Positions 25,546 to 35,104 of a DNA stretch of 64,000 nucleotides are shown piece after piece (positions within the stretch are counted from its first letter, which is position 1; each line of letters starts with the position of its first letter). The position numbers and the translations under genes are program-made. Origin of the DNA: Bradyrhizobiaceae bacterium PARB1 (GTDB lineage: Bacteria; Pseudomonadota; Alphaproteobacteria; Rhizobiales; Xanthobacteraceae); the NCBI GenBank assembly GCA_002256345.1, contig NKIY01000007.1:34490-98489 (forward strand). Direction: 5' to 3'. The notes beneath the pieces were generated by a model. It did no database searches and had not been told where the DNA came from. It saw nothing but the letters and a program-made list of their open reading frames with translations.

Positions 25546-26777
25546 AGCAGGCCACGACCCTCAGCGCGCTCGGCTCGGCGCGTGCGGCTGCCGGCGTGCT
25601 CGCATTCGTGATCGGCGGAGTGTTTGGAACCTATATCGGCTGGCGGCCTGCGTTCGGAATCCTGATCGCGGTGTCGGCGATCGTCTTCCTGCTGAGCTTT
25701 CGCTTGAAGCCGGACCGCGGCCGCCCCGACATCGAGATTGATCTGGTTGGCGTCGCCCTCGCCGCCGGCGCGATCATTCTGATCAGCTTCGGATTCAACA
25801 ATCTCATCGGCTGGGGGCTGGCGCTCGCCCGTCCCAACGCGCCGTTCGATCTCTTGGGCGTTTCGCCGGCGCCGATCATGATCGTGATCGGCATCGTGCT
25901 CGGACAGGCATTTCTAAGCTGGACGCACCGGCAGCAGGCCGCGGGAAAAACTCCGCTGCTGGCACTGGAGGTGATCGACTCGCCTGAGGAGCGCTGCGCG
26001 GTCTATGCGCTGTTCACGGTGGTCGCGCTGGAGGCTGCACTGAACTTCACGGTGCCGCTCTACATCCAGATCGTGCAGGGACGCTCGCCGATCGCCACAG
26101 CGATCGCGATGATGCCGTTCAACCTCACGGTCTTCTTCTCGGCGATGCTGATCGTCAATCTCTACGACAGATTGACACCGCGTCAGATCGGACGTTTCGG
26201 CTTTGCGCTCTGCACCATCGCGCTGCTGTGGCTCGCCTTCGTCGTGCGCAACGACTGGAGCGAGATTCCCGTTCTTTTTGGTCTCGTCCTGTTCGGCATC
26301 GGCCAGGGCTCCCTGGTGACGCTGCTGTTCAACGTCCTGGTGACGGCCTCGCCCAAGGTGCTTGCGGGGGACGTCGGGTCCTTGCGCGGAACCACGCAAA
26401 ACCTCGCGGCCGCGGTAGGTACGGCGGTCGCCGGCGCACTTCTCGTTGGTCTGCTGAGCACCATCGCCCTCGGCAAGATCACGGCCAGCCCGGTGCTGAC
26501 GAAGGAGCTGCAAAGCCAGGTCGACCTCGACAACATCACTTTCGTCAGCAATGACCGGCTGCGCAGCGTGCTCGAAGCCACGAGCGGCACGCCACAGCAG
26601 GTCGAGGAAGCGGTCCGGGTCAACACCGAAGCTCGGCTGCGGGCGCTGAAGATCGGGCTGTTGATCATGGCCGGGCTCGCCCTCCTCGCGGTCATTCCGG
26701 CAGGGCAGCTGCCGAACTACCGGCCGGGAGAGATTCCGGATGACAACGCGGCAGGCCACCGCGAACGAACCAGCTGA
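25546..26777 (+). pseudogene. 5'-truncated MFS (DHA2-type) drug transporter gene
   Basis: An open frame of about 410 residues encodes the C-terminal two thirds of a 14-helix major facilitator: SALGSARAAAGVLAFVIGGV, GTYIGWRPAFGILIAVSAIV, then helices through LVTLLFNVLVTASPKVLAGD and a C-terminal helix ending AVIPAGQLPNY. The first 150 or so residues, with the first helices and the proton-relay motif, are missing, and upstream there is only a palindromic repeat. No ribosome site precedes the frame. I infer loss of function; the remaining frame is intact, so the event is probably recent. Confidence 0.7.
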
Positions 26778-26863
26778 TCCACGCCGGCCTGGCCGGCAAA
26801 TCCATGCGCATCACCTGCTGGAGCAAGACAACGACGTCCCGGCAACAACGGAAGGAGCAAGCC

Positions 26864-27157
26864 ATGCATGACATCGATCGCCGGACGGCACTGCGGAGCA
26901 TGCTCGGCGGTGTCGTTGCCGCAGGCCTCGGTACAAGCCTGTTGGCGGAGAGCGCGAAGGCGCTGCCGCTGGCGCTGGAAAAGGACCTCGCCGCCGGGGC
27001 AGACGATGCCGGGCCGCCCGTTCATAGGGTTGCTACCAGCCGGCGACCGCGGCCACGGCCGCCACCGCGACCACCGCGCCGCCGCCATTGGCATCGCCGG
27101 CGACGCTGGTCCTGCTGGTGGCATCGCGGCCGTCGTCGCTGCGGGTGGCGCTGGTGA
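26864..27157 (+). CDS. Small twin-arginine-signal protein with Arg/Trp/Cys-rich tail
   Basis: A 97-residue protein from ATG 26864, preceded by AAGGAG. The N-terminus DRRTALRSMLGGVVAAGLGT has the twin-arginine pattern and a hydrophobic core, cleaved near AKALP. After an acidic spacer the tail is extraordinary: Arg/Pro repeats, then RRHWHRRRRWSCWWHRGRRR and CGWRW at the very end. Proteins with such tails are found in Bradyrhizobium and relatives and are sometimes labelled protamine-like. The tail could bind nucleic acid, heme or membranes; none is shown. Confidence 0.6.
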   Translation: MHDIDRRTALRSMLGGVVAAGLGTSLLAESAKALPLALEKDLAAGADDAGPPVHRVATSRRPRPRPPPRPPRRRHWHRRRRWSCWWHRGRRRCGWRW

Positions 27158-27269
27158 TCCCAGGCGCGACTCCCTGCTCCGCTCGAACGGCACGGATCGC
27201 GGCGCCGGCCAATCCGCCACGCGTTTTCTGGCCGGGAATTGAGGAAGATAACATGGCGACGGCGCCTGC

Positions 27270-29951
27270 CTACTCCGCGGCCTGCTCCAGCGGGGCGACG
27301 CGCGGCAGGATCATCTGGATGCGCGTGCCGTTGCCCGGCGCGGATTCGAGCGAGAGCCGGCCGCCGAGCCGGGTGGTGACGATGCTGTAGACGATGTGCA
27401 GCCCGAGCCCGGTGCCACCCTGGTCGCGCCGCGTCGTGAAGAACGGATCGAACGCGCGGCGGCGGACGTCGAGGCTCATGCCGCAGCCATTGTCTGCGAA
27501 GATCACCTCGACATTGTCGCCGCCTGCGGCACGAACCTGGATCTCGACCTCGCCGGGCTTGCCGTCCGGGAACGCGTGCGCGACCGCATTGAGGAACAGA
27601 TTGGTCAGCACCTGGCCATACGGTCCGGGATAGGAATTCATGATCAGGTTGGGCTCGCAATCGACGTTGAGCGTCAGATTGTGCTTGCGCAGGCCGGGCC
27701 GCAGGCTCATCACCACCTGCTCGGTGAGATCGCCGAGATCGAAGGTGCGCTGGTCGGAATAGTTGCGGTCGGCGGCGACCTGCTTGAACGACTGGATCAG
27801 CTCCGCGGCGCGGTTCAGATTGGCGACGAGCTGCGACGACGCATCCCGCGCCGTGTTCAGGAAATCGTTGAGGCTGGAGCGGCGCAGGTCGCCGCGCTCG
27901 ACCTGGGCCTCGAAGTTCGCGGTCTTGCGCTCCAGTGCGGATGCCACCGTCAGGCTGATGCCGACGGGATTGTTGACCTCATGTGCGACCCCGGCCACCA
28001 GGCGGCCGAGCGCGGCGAGTTTCTCGGCCTCGATCAGCGAGTTCTGGGTTTCCCGCAGGTTGCGCAGCGCCGCCTCGGCGGAATCCCTCGCCTTGCGCAT
28101 CTCCTGCTCGGACCGCTTGCGCTCGCCGATGTCGAGCGCCACCGTGACGATGTTCTCGATCTCGCCCTGCGCATCGAGGATCGGCAGCTTGTTGACCAGC
28201 CATTGCCGCATGTTGCCTGCGGCGTCCTTGTACTCTTCCTCATAGAAGCCGAGCTCGCGCCGCGCCGACAACACGCGCTTGTCGTTCTCGTCGGTCTTGG
28301 CGGCGCCGTAGCGCTGCATCAGCTCGGCGGTGGTCTGGCCGATCGCATCCTGCGGCTCGATGCCGAATATCCCCGCCATGTAGCGGTTCATCAGCACGTA
28401 GCGAAGATTGCGCTCCTTGACGTTGATGACGGCGGGCACCGTGTCGATCACCATCTGCAGCAGCCGGCGGCCCTCGGCGATGGCATCTTCGGCGCGCTTC
28501 TGGTCGGTGATGTCACGCACCGTGCCCTCGTAGCGGACCACCTCGCCCTCGTCGTTGCGCACGACGGTCGCGGAATCGGACAGCCAAAGCACCGTGCCGT
28601 CACGCGAGCGCACCTGATATTCGTAGTCACGCACCGTGCCGTCGCGCGCCATCAATTTCTGGTACTGCTCCCGCGCCGCCGGATCGACATAGACCGTGGA
28701 GGCGATGTCGCCGATGCCGTTGATCAGGTCCTGCGGCGTGGCATAACCCATCATCCGCGCCAGCGCCGGGTTGGCGTTGAGCAGCGTGCCGCCCGGCGTC
28801 GTGACGTAGATCCCGTCGACGGATGCCTCGAACAGCTTGTGATAGCTCTCCTCGGCGAGCCGCTGCTCGGCGAGCGCGCGCAGAGCGGCCTCGCGCGCGC
28901 TGTCGGCGTCGACCAGGGTCTGGCGGAACACCTCGGCGGCGCGCGCGATGTCGCCGATCTCGTTGTCGAGGTCGGCGCCGGGAATGAACGCGCTCTTCTC
29001 GCCGCCCGCGACCTTGCGGATCGAGCCGGCGATCCGGGCCAGCGGGCGGACGGTGCGGCGCACCACCAGCACCGACGCGAACAGGCCGATCAGCACGCCC
29101 GCGGTGCCGAGCACGATGCTCTGCCATTTCGCTTCAGCCAATGTCCGCGCAAAATCGCGCGACAGCACATGGCCGCGGCGCGAGCTGAGCTCCCGCAACA
29201 GCTCGGTGACCTTCTGAATCAACACGCCTTCGGCGCCGAGCACTTCGCGGTCGATGTCGGCGATCTGGCCCTCGCGCACCGAGATCGCGCTGATCGCCTC
29301 GGCATAGTTGTCGACGGCACTGCGCAGGGCGGGATCGGCGATGGTCATCGCCCGCATGCTTTGCGCAGCCTGCTCGGCGGCCGACGTGTTGTGCGCCAGC
29401 AATGCGGTGGCGATGCGGCTCTGAATCTGCGACAGCGTGTTCGCAAGCGTGGCGTCGTTGCTCTCGACGACCGCCTTGTCGAACGCGTCGCGCAGCGGCG
29501 GCAGTCCGGCGACGATCTCGGCGCGGCGGCTGAGCAGGGCCGAGATTCGCTCGATCCCGCTGCGATAGGTCGCCAGCCGCTGGGTGACGCCGTCGATCAT
29601 GTCCTGCTGCTCGGGCGCCAGTTCGATCCGGGTTTTCTTCAGAATCTCGCTCAGCGACTGGGCCGCCTGCGCGACCTGGGCCGACTGGGTGCCGGGCTCG
29701 GTGACGAAATCCCGCGCCGCCAGCCGCAGCTCGTTGGTGCGCCGGTCGATGTCCTCGGCGATGTCGCCGACGCTTTGCAGCCGTTGCAGCTCGGCAAAGG
29801 TCGTATCGATGTGCCGAATCGCGATCACGCTGGCCGTGGACGTGATGATGATCACAGCCAGGACCAGCAGGAAGCTGCCGAACGTGAGCTGGCCAATCGA
29901 GAGGGAGAACGCACGCGGCGCTTGCGAATTCGGCGGCGATTCAGCGGTCAT
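27270..29951 (-). CDS. Membrane PAS-domain sensor histidine kinase
   Basis: An 893-residue kinase. Domains in order: TM1 at about 22-46, a long helical periplasmic sensor (47-280), TM2 near 284-303, HAMP (305-358), a PAS domain (375-490, with YEGTVRDITDQKRAEDAI), a second PAS (500-620), and the catalytic part. The phosphorylated His is H657 in VAGVAHEVNNPVG; the ATPase boxes are LFLNAVAHAFP, FADNGCGMS, FDPFFTTR and GGTGLGLHIVYSIV. It belongs to the HisKA_4-like class with AHEVNNP. No response regulator gene is adjacent. The signal is unknown. Confidence 0.93.
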   Translation of the reverse strand: MTAESPPNSQAPRAFSLSIGQLTFGSFLLVLAVIIITSTASVIAIRHIDTTFAELQRLQSVGDIAEDIDRRTNELRLAARDFVTEPGTQSAQVAQAAQSLSEILKKTRIELAPEQQDMIDGVTQRLATYRSGIERISALLSRRAEIVAGLPPLRDAFDKAVVESNDATLANTLSQIQSRIATALLAHNTSAAEQAAQSMRAMTIADPALRSAVDNYAEAISAISVREGQIADIDREVLGAEGVLIQKVTELLRELSSRRGHVLSRDFARTLAEAKWQSIVLGTAGVLIGLFASVLVVRRTVRPLARIAGSIRKVAGGEKSAFIPGADLDNEIGDIARAAEVFRQTLVDADSAREAALRALAEQRLAEESYHKLFEASVDGIYVTTPGGTLLNANPALARMMGYATPQDLINGIGDIASTVYVDPAAREQYQKLMARDGTVRDYEYQVRSRDGTVLWLSDSATVVRNDEGEVVRYEGTVRDITDQKRAEDAIAEGRRLLQMVIDTVPAVINVKERNLRYVLMNRYMAGIFGIEPQDAIGQTTAELMQRYGAAKTDENDKRVLSARRELGFYEEEYKDAAGNMRQWLVNKLPILDAQGEIENIVTVALDIGERKRSEQEMRKARDSAEAALRNLRETQNSLIEAEKLAALGRLVAGVAHEVNNPVGISLTVASALERKTANFEAQVERGDLRRSSLNDFLNTARDASSQLVANLNRAAELIQSFKQVAADRNYSDQRTFDLGDLTEQVVMSLRPGLRKHNLTLNVDCEPNLIMNSYPGPYGQVLTNLFLNAVAHAFPDGKPGEVEIQVRAAGGDNVEVIFADNGCGMSLDVRRRAFDPFFTTRRDQGGTGLGLHIVYSIVTTRLGGRLSLESAPGNGTRIQMILPRVAPLEQAAE

Positions 29952-30116
29952 GTCATCAAGGCCGGGGATCCAATGCGCCCCAATATACGGGAAGTTACGG
30001 GCTTTGGGGAAACATGCTGAGGGGGCCCGGGCCGGCCGGCGGTGTGACCGGTGTCACCCTGTTAACCACCCGCGGCCGATTCCGGCCCCACCGTCGCGTC
30101 AGGTGCGGCGACGGCC

Positions 30117-31025
30117 TCAGGCCGTGCCGGTCCTTCGCGGTGGAATGGTCATCGCGGCGACGCCGATCACCACGCAGGCGAGCCCGATCCACGCCGTCGG
30201 GCCGAGCCGCTCCCCCAAAAATGCAACGCTGAGCGCAACCCCGATCGGCACTCGCAGATAGGCCTGCGCGGTGGTGCCGACCGAGCCGAGGGTCTGGATC
30301 AGGCGGAAGTAGATCACGAAGGCGATCGCCGTCGAGAACACCGCAAGCGCCAGCAGGGCGAGCAGCGAACTGGTCGACGGCGCCAGCGTCCAGGGCCGTT
30401 CGACGGCGAGGCTGAGCGGGAGAAGGATCGCAGCACCCGCGATCAGCGAGCCCGCCGCCGGCGCCATCGGATCGAGCCCCTTGAAGCCGCGGCTGAAGAT
30501 CGCCGCGCAGGCGTAGCAGATGGTGGCGGCGACGATCGCGACCTCGGCCACGATGCCCTGCCCGAGATCGCGGAAGGCATCGACGCCGACGATCAGGCAG
30601 ATGCCGGCCATCCCTGATATCACCCCGAACAGCTTGCGCGGGCTCGCGGCCTCATGGCGGGTGATCGCGACGGTGAACAGGAAGGTGAAGATGGGCGAAG
30701 CCGAATTGAGAATGGTGGCGAGCCCGGCATCGACGAAGCGTTCGCCCCAGGCAATCAGCGTCCACGGGATCACGCTGTTGAGGCAGGCCTGGAAGATGAA
30801 GCGGCGCCAGGTCGGACCGTCCGTCGACATGGTTACGCCGCGCATCCGCATGATGACGACGAGCAGCAGGCCTGCGATCGCGGTGCGCGCCGCGATCAGT
30901 GTGATCGGCGGGATGGTGGCCACGCCGAGCTTGATGAAGGTGTAGGAGCCGCCCCAGAGCGTGGCGAGCGCCAGCAGCAAGGCGAGCTCGAAGGCCATGT
31001 TGGGCTGGCGTGGAGTGGTGGTCAT
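30117..31025 (-). CDS. DMT-superfamily (EamA) transporter
   Basis: A protein of about 302 residues. ATG 31025 (MTTTPRQPNMAFELALLLAL) is chosen; the frame is open upstream but those codons are Arg/Ser-rich and unlikely. Ten hydrophobic helices form two EamA repeats; the first contains LWGGSYTFIKLGVATIPP and the second RLIQTLGSVGTTAQAYLRVP then VAFLGERLGPTAW. Substrate unknown. It is unrelated in sequence detail to the DMT protein at 10987-11859. A GTATTGATACTTCGATAC dyad-like stretch at about 31073-31090 may be its operator. Confidence 0.88.
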   Translation of the reverse strand: MTTTPRQPNMAFELALLLALATLWGGSYTFIKLGVATIPPITLIAARTAIAGLLLVVIMRMRGVTMSTDGPTWRRFIFQACLNSVIPWTLIAWGERFVDAGLATILNSASPIFTFLFTVAITRHEAASPRKLFGVISGMAGICLIVGVDAFRDLGQGIVAEVAIVAATICYACAAIFSRGFKGLDPMAPAAGSLIAGAAILLPLSLAVERPWTLAPSTSSLLALLALAVFSTAIAFVIYFRLIQTLGSVGTTAQAYLRVPIGVALSVAFLGERLGPTAWIGLACVVIGVAAMTIPPRRTGTA

Positions 31026-31190
31026 CGCCTGAGGATTCCGTCTTGGTGGTGAGACGGAATCTACAGCGCCGGAGGTATTGATACTTCGATACAGGCCGAA
31101 ATGTGGAGACGCGTTTCTCGATTGTCGTCCCGGCTTTCGCCGAGACGACATCGAATGGGTCTGGCCGTCCGCGATCTCTCGAGCGGGCGC

Positions 31191-31988
31191 CTACCCCATC
31201 GCGCCGACGTCGAACACCTCGCCGTCGTAGCCCGCTTCCTTGGGGATGCGGAGCTGGCGGCCGGTGGCGGTCTTGGTCATGACGGGGGTCACGGTCACGA
31301 TCGACATTTTCTTGGCGTCATCAAGCGCAGCGTCGACATTCGGCTGCTTGCCGAGCCGGATCAGATTGCGGGTGGTCGGGAACGGCAGCTTGAAGCGGCC
31401 GCTCTCGCCACCCTCGAGCGCCTCGCGCGTCGATACCCAGATCGAATCGGTCGATTCCTTGCCGTCATGCGCACCGAGCTGTTCGGGCGGCGCCGCGGCC
31501 AGGAAGAACCAGGTGTCGAAACGCTTCGGCATGCCCTCCGGCGTGATCCAATGCGCGTAGGGCACGAGTTCATCGAGCGCGAGCACCATGCCGTTGTCGG
31601 TGAGCACCTTGAGGAAGCTGATCTTGCCTTCGTTCAGCGCCGTACGATGCGCGGTCGCGATCTCGTTCGCACGCCTGGCATCGACCAGATCCTTCGACCC
31701 CCGCGGCCGCGCCAGCAGGATGCCGCTCTCTTCAAACGTCTCGCGGATCGCAGCGATCCGGAAACCCAGCGCGTCGCCGTCGAGCCCGTCCCCGCCCGAA
31801 TAGAGCGCGGGGTTGGCGGCGATCTCCTTGTCGTTCTTGTCGACGCTGCCGCCGGGGAACACCAGTGCGCCCGAGTTGAACTCGATCTGGTGATGGCGGA
31901 CCATCATGAAGACTTCTATGTCGCTGCTGCTGCCGTCACGGAGCAGCAACACGGTCGAGGCAAGGCGCGGGGCAACGATCTCGATCAT
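31191..31988 (-). CDS. NUDIX hydrolase-like protein
   Basis: A 265-residue protein from ATG 31988 (GTG 31991 is one codon upstream). After a beta-strand start (PRLASTVLLLRDG, FMMVRHHQIEFNSGALVFPG) the NUDIX helix appears as RIAAIRETFEESGILLAR, matching the REUxEExGU core. The acidic loop before it is long. Proteins of this length and type hydrolyse nucleoside-diphosphate-linked substrates, possibly CoA derivatives. Its start adjoins the stop of the upstream DapA-family gene, so the two form an operon. Confidence 0.8.
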   Translation of the reverse strand: MIEIVAPRLASTVLLLRDGSSSDIEVFMMVRHHQIEFNSGALVFPGGSVDKNDKEIAANPALYSGGDGLDGDALGFRIAAIRETFEESGILLARPRGSKDLVDARRANEIATAHRTALNEGKISFLKVLTDNGMVLALDELVPYAHWITPEGMPKRFDTWFFLAAAPPEQLGAHDGKESTDSIWVSTREALEGGESGRFKLPFPTTRNLIRLGKQPNVDAALDDAKKMSIVTVTPVMTKTATGRQLRIPKEAGYDGEVFDVGAMG

Positions 31989-31991
31989 CAC

Positions 31992-32948
31992 TTAGCCTGC
32001 AGCACTGGATTGCGGTTGCAGATTGGCGCGGCGGTCGACGCGTGCCACGCGGGAGAGCAGATAGTCGACCTCGGCCCTCGCCTGCGGCGTGATCACCGCA
32101 CCCGGCTTGCGCTGGGCGCTGGACGAGATGATGCCGCGCTTCTGCAGCACGTATTTGCGCACGGTGAGACCGACGCCCGGCTGCTGCTCGTAGCGGATCA
32201 GCGGCAGATGCGCGTCGAACAGGTCGTGCGCCGCGTCACGCTTGCCCGCCTTCGACAGATTGACGACGTCGATCAACAGTTCGGGGAAAGCGTAGCCCGT
32301 CATCGCGCCGTCGGCGCCGCGCTCCATCTCGAAATCGAGGAACAGGCCGCCATTGCCGACCAGGATCGACAGCGGCCGCAGCGAGCCGTCCTTCTGGAAG
32401 TTGCGCAGCGTCGAGATCTTCTCCAGGCCCGGCCAGTCCTCGTGCTTGAGCATCACGCAGGATGGCGAGTCCATCACGATCTTGCGGATCACGGCGGGCG
32501 TGAATTGGACGGTCAAGGTCAGCGGATAGTCCTGCAGCACCCAGGGAATGTCGTCGCCGACCGCTTCCTGCGCCTGCTTGAAATAGCCAATGATCTGGTC
32601 GTCGGTGCGCAGATGCGGCGGCGGCGCGATCATGACGCCAGCGGCGCCCGCATCCATCGACTTCCTGGCCAGCGAGCGCATCGTGGCGAAGCCCGGCGCC
32701 GAGACGCCGACGATCACCTGCAGCTTCTTGGCGCGCTTGACGAAGCGCAGCGCGACCTGCTCCGCCTCGGCGGCATCGAGCTTCGGCGCCTCGCCCAGAA
32801 TGCCCAGCACCGTGACGCCGTCGCAGCCGACCTCGGTGTAGAAATCGGTCAGCCGGTCGATCGATGCCTCGTCGATGCGGCCGTCGTCGTGGAACGGGGT
32901 CGGCGCGATCGCAAAGGTTCCTGCGGCCTGGGCGGTGAGCTTGGTCAT
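31992..32948 (-). CDS. Dihydrodipicolinate synthase-family aldolase (not DapA itself)
   Basis: A 318-residue TIM-barrel class I aldolase. The Schiff-base lysine is in CVMLKHEDWPG and the relay tyrosine in VLQDYPLTL; the N-terminal GTFAIAPTPFHDDGRIDEAS and VLGILGEAPKLDAAE strands also fit. It differs from the true dapA at 44211-45104 (GSTGE-like motif replaced by GILGEAP), so it probably handles another keto acid or sugar acid. It is co-directional with the NUDIX gene and separated from the SDR gene by a palindromic repeat. Confidence 0.82.
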   Translation of the reverse strand: MTKLTAQAAGTFAIAPTPFHDDGRIDEASIDRLTDFYTEVGCDGVTVLGILGEAPKLDAAEAEQVALRFVKRAKKLQVIVGVSAPGFATMRSLARKSMDAGAAGVMIAPPPHLRTDDQIIGYFKQAQEAVGDDIPWVLQDYPLTLTVQFTPAVIRKIVMDSPSCVMLKHEDWPGLEKISTLRNFQKDGSLRPLSILVGNGGLFLDFEMERGADGAMTGYAFPELLIDVVNLSKAGKRDAAHDLFDAHLPLIRYEQQPGVGLTVRKYVLQKRGIISSSAQRKPGAVITPQARAEVDYLLSRVARVDRRANLQPQSSAAG

Positions 32949-32982
32949 GGGTGCCTCGTCTGTTTCCCCCCTCTATACAGGG

Positions 32983-33078
32983 TCATTCCGGGATGCGCCA
33001 CTTGGCGCAGGCCCGGAATCCATACTCACGATCGTGGTTATGGATTCCGGGCTCACGCTTCGCGTGCCCCGGAATGAC
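32983..33078. repeat. Nested inverted repeat
   Basis: Outer arms TCATTCCGGG and CCCCGGAATGA enclose inner arms GGCCCGGAATCCATA and TATGGATTCCGGGC, so the whole can fold as a long two-part hairpin. It fills the gap between the DapA-family gene and the SDR gene and may also stop read-through. Confidence 0.75.
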
Positions 33079-33083
33079 GAGGG

Positions 33084-33962
33084 TCAGAACCGTCGCGCGC
33101 CCATCTTGATCTGCTCCTCGGAGAAGAAGATCTCCTTGGCGTGGGTGGCGATATCTTCGGCCTTCCAGCCGGTAAAGGGCGGCTTCCAGCCCTCCATTTC
33201 CATCATCCGCATCTCGCGGACGCCGCGCGGGCCGGAGACGCCGAGCACCTTGCCGGTTTGGTCGCCCGACAGATCGCTGACCATGTAGAGCACGGCCGGC
33301 GCGATGCCGTCCGGACCGAGCGCCGCGCCAGGGTTCTCCTTGTAGCGGGGCAGGTCCGCGGTCATGCGGGTCAGCGCGCCCGGCGCCAGCGTCCAGATCC
33401 GGATGTTGTACTTGCGGCCCTCGATCGCCAGCACGTTTGAGAGGCCCCAGATGCCGCCCTTGGCCGCGCCGTAATTGGTCTGGCCGAAATTGCCGATCAG
33501 GCCCGAGGTCGAGGAGGTGTTGACGATGACGCCGCCGCCATTGTCGCGCATCCATTTGAATACCGGCTGGGTGCAGCAGAAGGTGCCCTTCAGATGCACC
33601 TTCATCACCCTGTCCCAGTTGGCTTCCTTGGCCTTGTGGAAGGTCTCGTCGAGCAGGATGCCGGCGTTGTTGACCAGGATGTCTGCGCGGCCGAAATGCT
33701 TGATGGCATCGTCGAACACCGACTGGCCGCCGGCCATCGTCGAGATGTCGGCACCGTTGGCGACGGCGCGGCCGCCCTCGGCCTTGATCGCGTCGACCAC
33801 CTTGTCGGCCATCGACTTGTCGGAGCCCGAGCCGTCACGCGGGCCGCCGAGATCGTTGACCACGACGGCCGCGCCCTCGCGCGCGAACAGTTTTGCGTAG
33901 GCCTCACCCAGTCCGCCGCCCGCACCTGTGATCAGCGCCACCTTGCCGTCGAGTAATCCCAT
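33084..33962 (-). CDS. SDR-family 3-hydroxyacyl-CoA dehydrogenase-like enzyme
   Basis: A 292-residue short-chain dehydrogenase. ATG 33962 (MGLLDGKVALITGAGGGLGE) follows a GGAG site. Cofactor motif GAGGGLGEA, then NNAG (ILVNNAGIL), catalytic Ser in SSTSGL and Tyr-Lys in YGAAKGG are all present. The extra C-terminal 40 residues (MEMEGWKPPFTGWKAEDIAT) are like those of peroxisomal multifunctional enzyme-type (MFE-2) dehydrogenases, which act on (R)-3-hydroxyacyl-CoA, and fit the MaoC hydratase encoded upstream. It is the last gene of the operon beginning with the thiolase at 36642. Confidence 0.87.
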   Translation of the reverse strand: MGLLDGKVALITGAGGGLGEAYAKLFAREGAAVVVNDLGGPRDGSGSDKSMADKVVDAIKAEGGRAVANGADISTMAGGQSVFDDAIKHFGRADILVNNAGILLDETFHKAKEANWDRVMKVHLKGTFCCTQPVFKWMRDNGGGVIVNTSSTSGLIGNFGQTNYGAAKGGIWGLSNVLAIEGRKYNIRIWTLAPGALTRMTADLPRYKENPGAALGPDGIAPAVLYMVSDLSGDQTGKVLGVSGPRGVREMRMMEMEGWKPPFTGWKAEDIATHAKEIFFSEEQIKMGARRF

Positions 33963-34040
33963 GGTTGTTTCTCCGTTGTGTTCTTTCTTCTTCACCTCTC
34001 CCCGCGAAGAGCGGGGCGAGGGAGACGCCGGCCGTCGCGG

Positions 34041-34901
34041 CTACGCCAGCACCGTCTTGCCGCTCTTGATCACGGTGACGCCGCGCGATTTCACCTTGGC
34101 CTCGAACGACACCACGTTGCCGTCCTTCCACAGCTCCATGGTCACGGTCTCACCGGGAAACACCGGCGAGGAGAACCGGGCCGCGTGCTGCTTGAAGGCC
34201 GACGGATCATAGTCCGCATAGGTCTGCAGCACGCCGCGGCAGGTGATGCCGTAGGTGCACATGCCGTGCAGGATCGGCCGCGGGAAGCCGGCCTTCTTGG
34301 CGAATTCCGGATCGGAGTGCAGCGGATTGCGGTCGCCGCAGAGCCGGTAGATCAGCGCCTGGTCGGGCCGCGTGGTGATGTCGACCACCTTGTCCGGCGC
34401 ACGCTCCGGCACCTTGTGCGGCTCGGGCTGGCCGTCCGATGGTCCGCCGAAGCCGCCATCGCCGCGGGCGAAGCGCGAGGCGACCAGCGTTGCGAGTTTG
34501 TCGCCCTTCTCATCCCTAAGCACGGTCTGGTGGCGGATCACCGCGCCCTTGTCCTTGCCCTTGTCGAACACGTCGAGCACGGTCGAGTCGGCCGTGATGT
34601 GGGCCGCGGTCGCGAACGGCTTGTGGAAGGTGATGTCGCGCTCACCGTCGACCACCATCACGCGGTTGAGGTTCATCTCACCGGGACCGGCGCCCCATGC
34701 TGCGACCGACGCGAATGTCGGCACCACCTTGAGCGGACGCGGCGTCAGCACGCCCTCATTGACGAAGGCGAGCTCCTTCTCGTCCATCGGATCGGCGCCG
34801 AGGCCGATGCCATAGGCATAGAGCATCACGTCGCGGTCGCCGTAGCTGTATTTCTGGCCGAGATTCTTCAGGGCCATCAGCTGTTCGTACACGATTGGCA
34901 T
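34041..34901 (-). CDS. MaoC-family enoyl-CoA hydratase (double hotdog)
   Basis: A 286-residue (R)-hydratase of the MFE-2/hydratase-2 type. The C-terminal hotdog contains the complete active-site motif YRLCGDRNPLHSDPEFAKKA with Asp and His, then GFPRPILHGMCTYG; the N-terminal hotdog (residues 1-130) lacks it and is structural. It should hydrate trans-2-enoyl-CoA to the (R)-3-hydroxy form that the SDR enzyme next to it oxidises. Confidence 0.9.
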   Translation of the reverse strand: MPIVYEQLMALKNLGQKYSYGDRDVMLYAYGIGLGADPMDEKELAFVNEGVLTPRPLKVVPTFASVAAWGAGPGEMNLNRVMVVDGERDITFHKPFATAAHITADSTVLDVFDKGKDKGAVIRHQTVLRDEKGDKLATLVASRFARGDGGFGGPSDGQPEPHKVPERAPDKVVDITTRPDQALIYRLCGDRNPLHSDPEFAKKAGFPRPILHGMCTYGITCRGVLQTYADYDPSAFKQHAARFSSPVFPGETVTMELWKDGNVVSFEAKVKSRGVTVIKSGKTVLA

Positions 34902-34952
34902 TGTTGTTTTCTCCCCGAATCCATTTTTTCAACTGCGCTGCGGGTTGATGCG

Positions 34953-35097
34953 CCCTCTCCCCGTGCGGGAGAGGGCTACACCGTTGGCGCAACAAACTCT
35001 CTTGGGAGAGGGGTCGCCTCCACAGAGAGATTCGATCCGTGGAGAGACACCCCTCTTCCGGCAGCTGCGCTGCCAGCTTCCCCCGCAAGGGGGGAAG
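34953..35097. repeat. Palindromic repeat mosaic within the thiolase-SDR operon
   Basis: Two hairpins lie in the 203-base gap between the DUF35 and MaoC genes: CCCTCTCCC-CGTGC-GGGAGAGGG at 34953-34975 and CTTCCCCC-GCAA-GGGGGAAG at 35077-35097. They look like inserted REP-type sequence and could stabilise or stop the transcript. Confidence 0.55.
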
Positions 35098-35104
35098 GTA
35101 CTTT

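Noticed and set aside
27396-30020. An 874-codon open frame on the plus strand
   Set aside because: It is antisense to the sensor kinase and shows no recognisable domain; the minus-strand frame has all kinase motifs.
31101-33077. A 658-codon open frame on the plus strand
   Set aside because: Antisense to the NUDIX and DapA-family genes, both of which have clear motifs.
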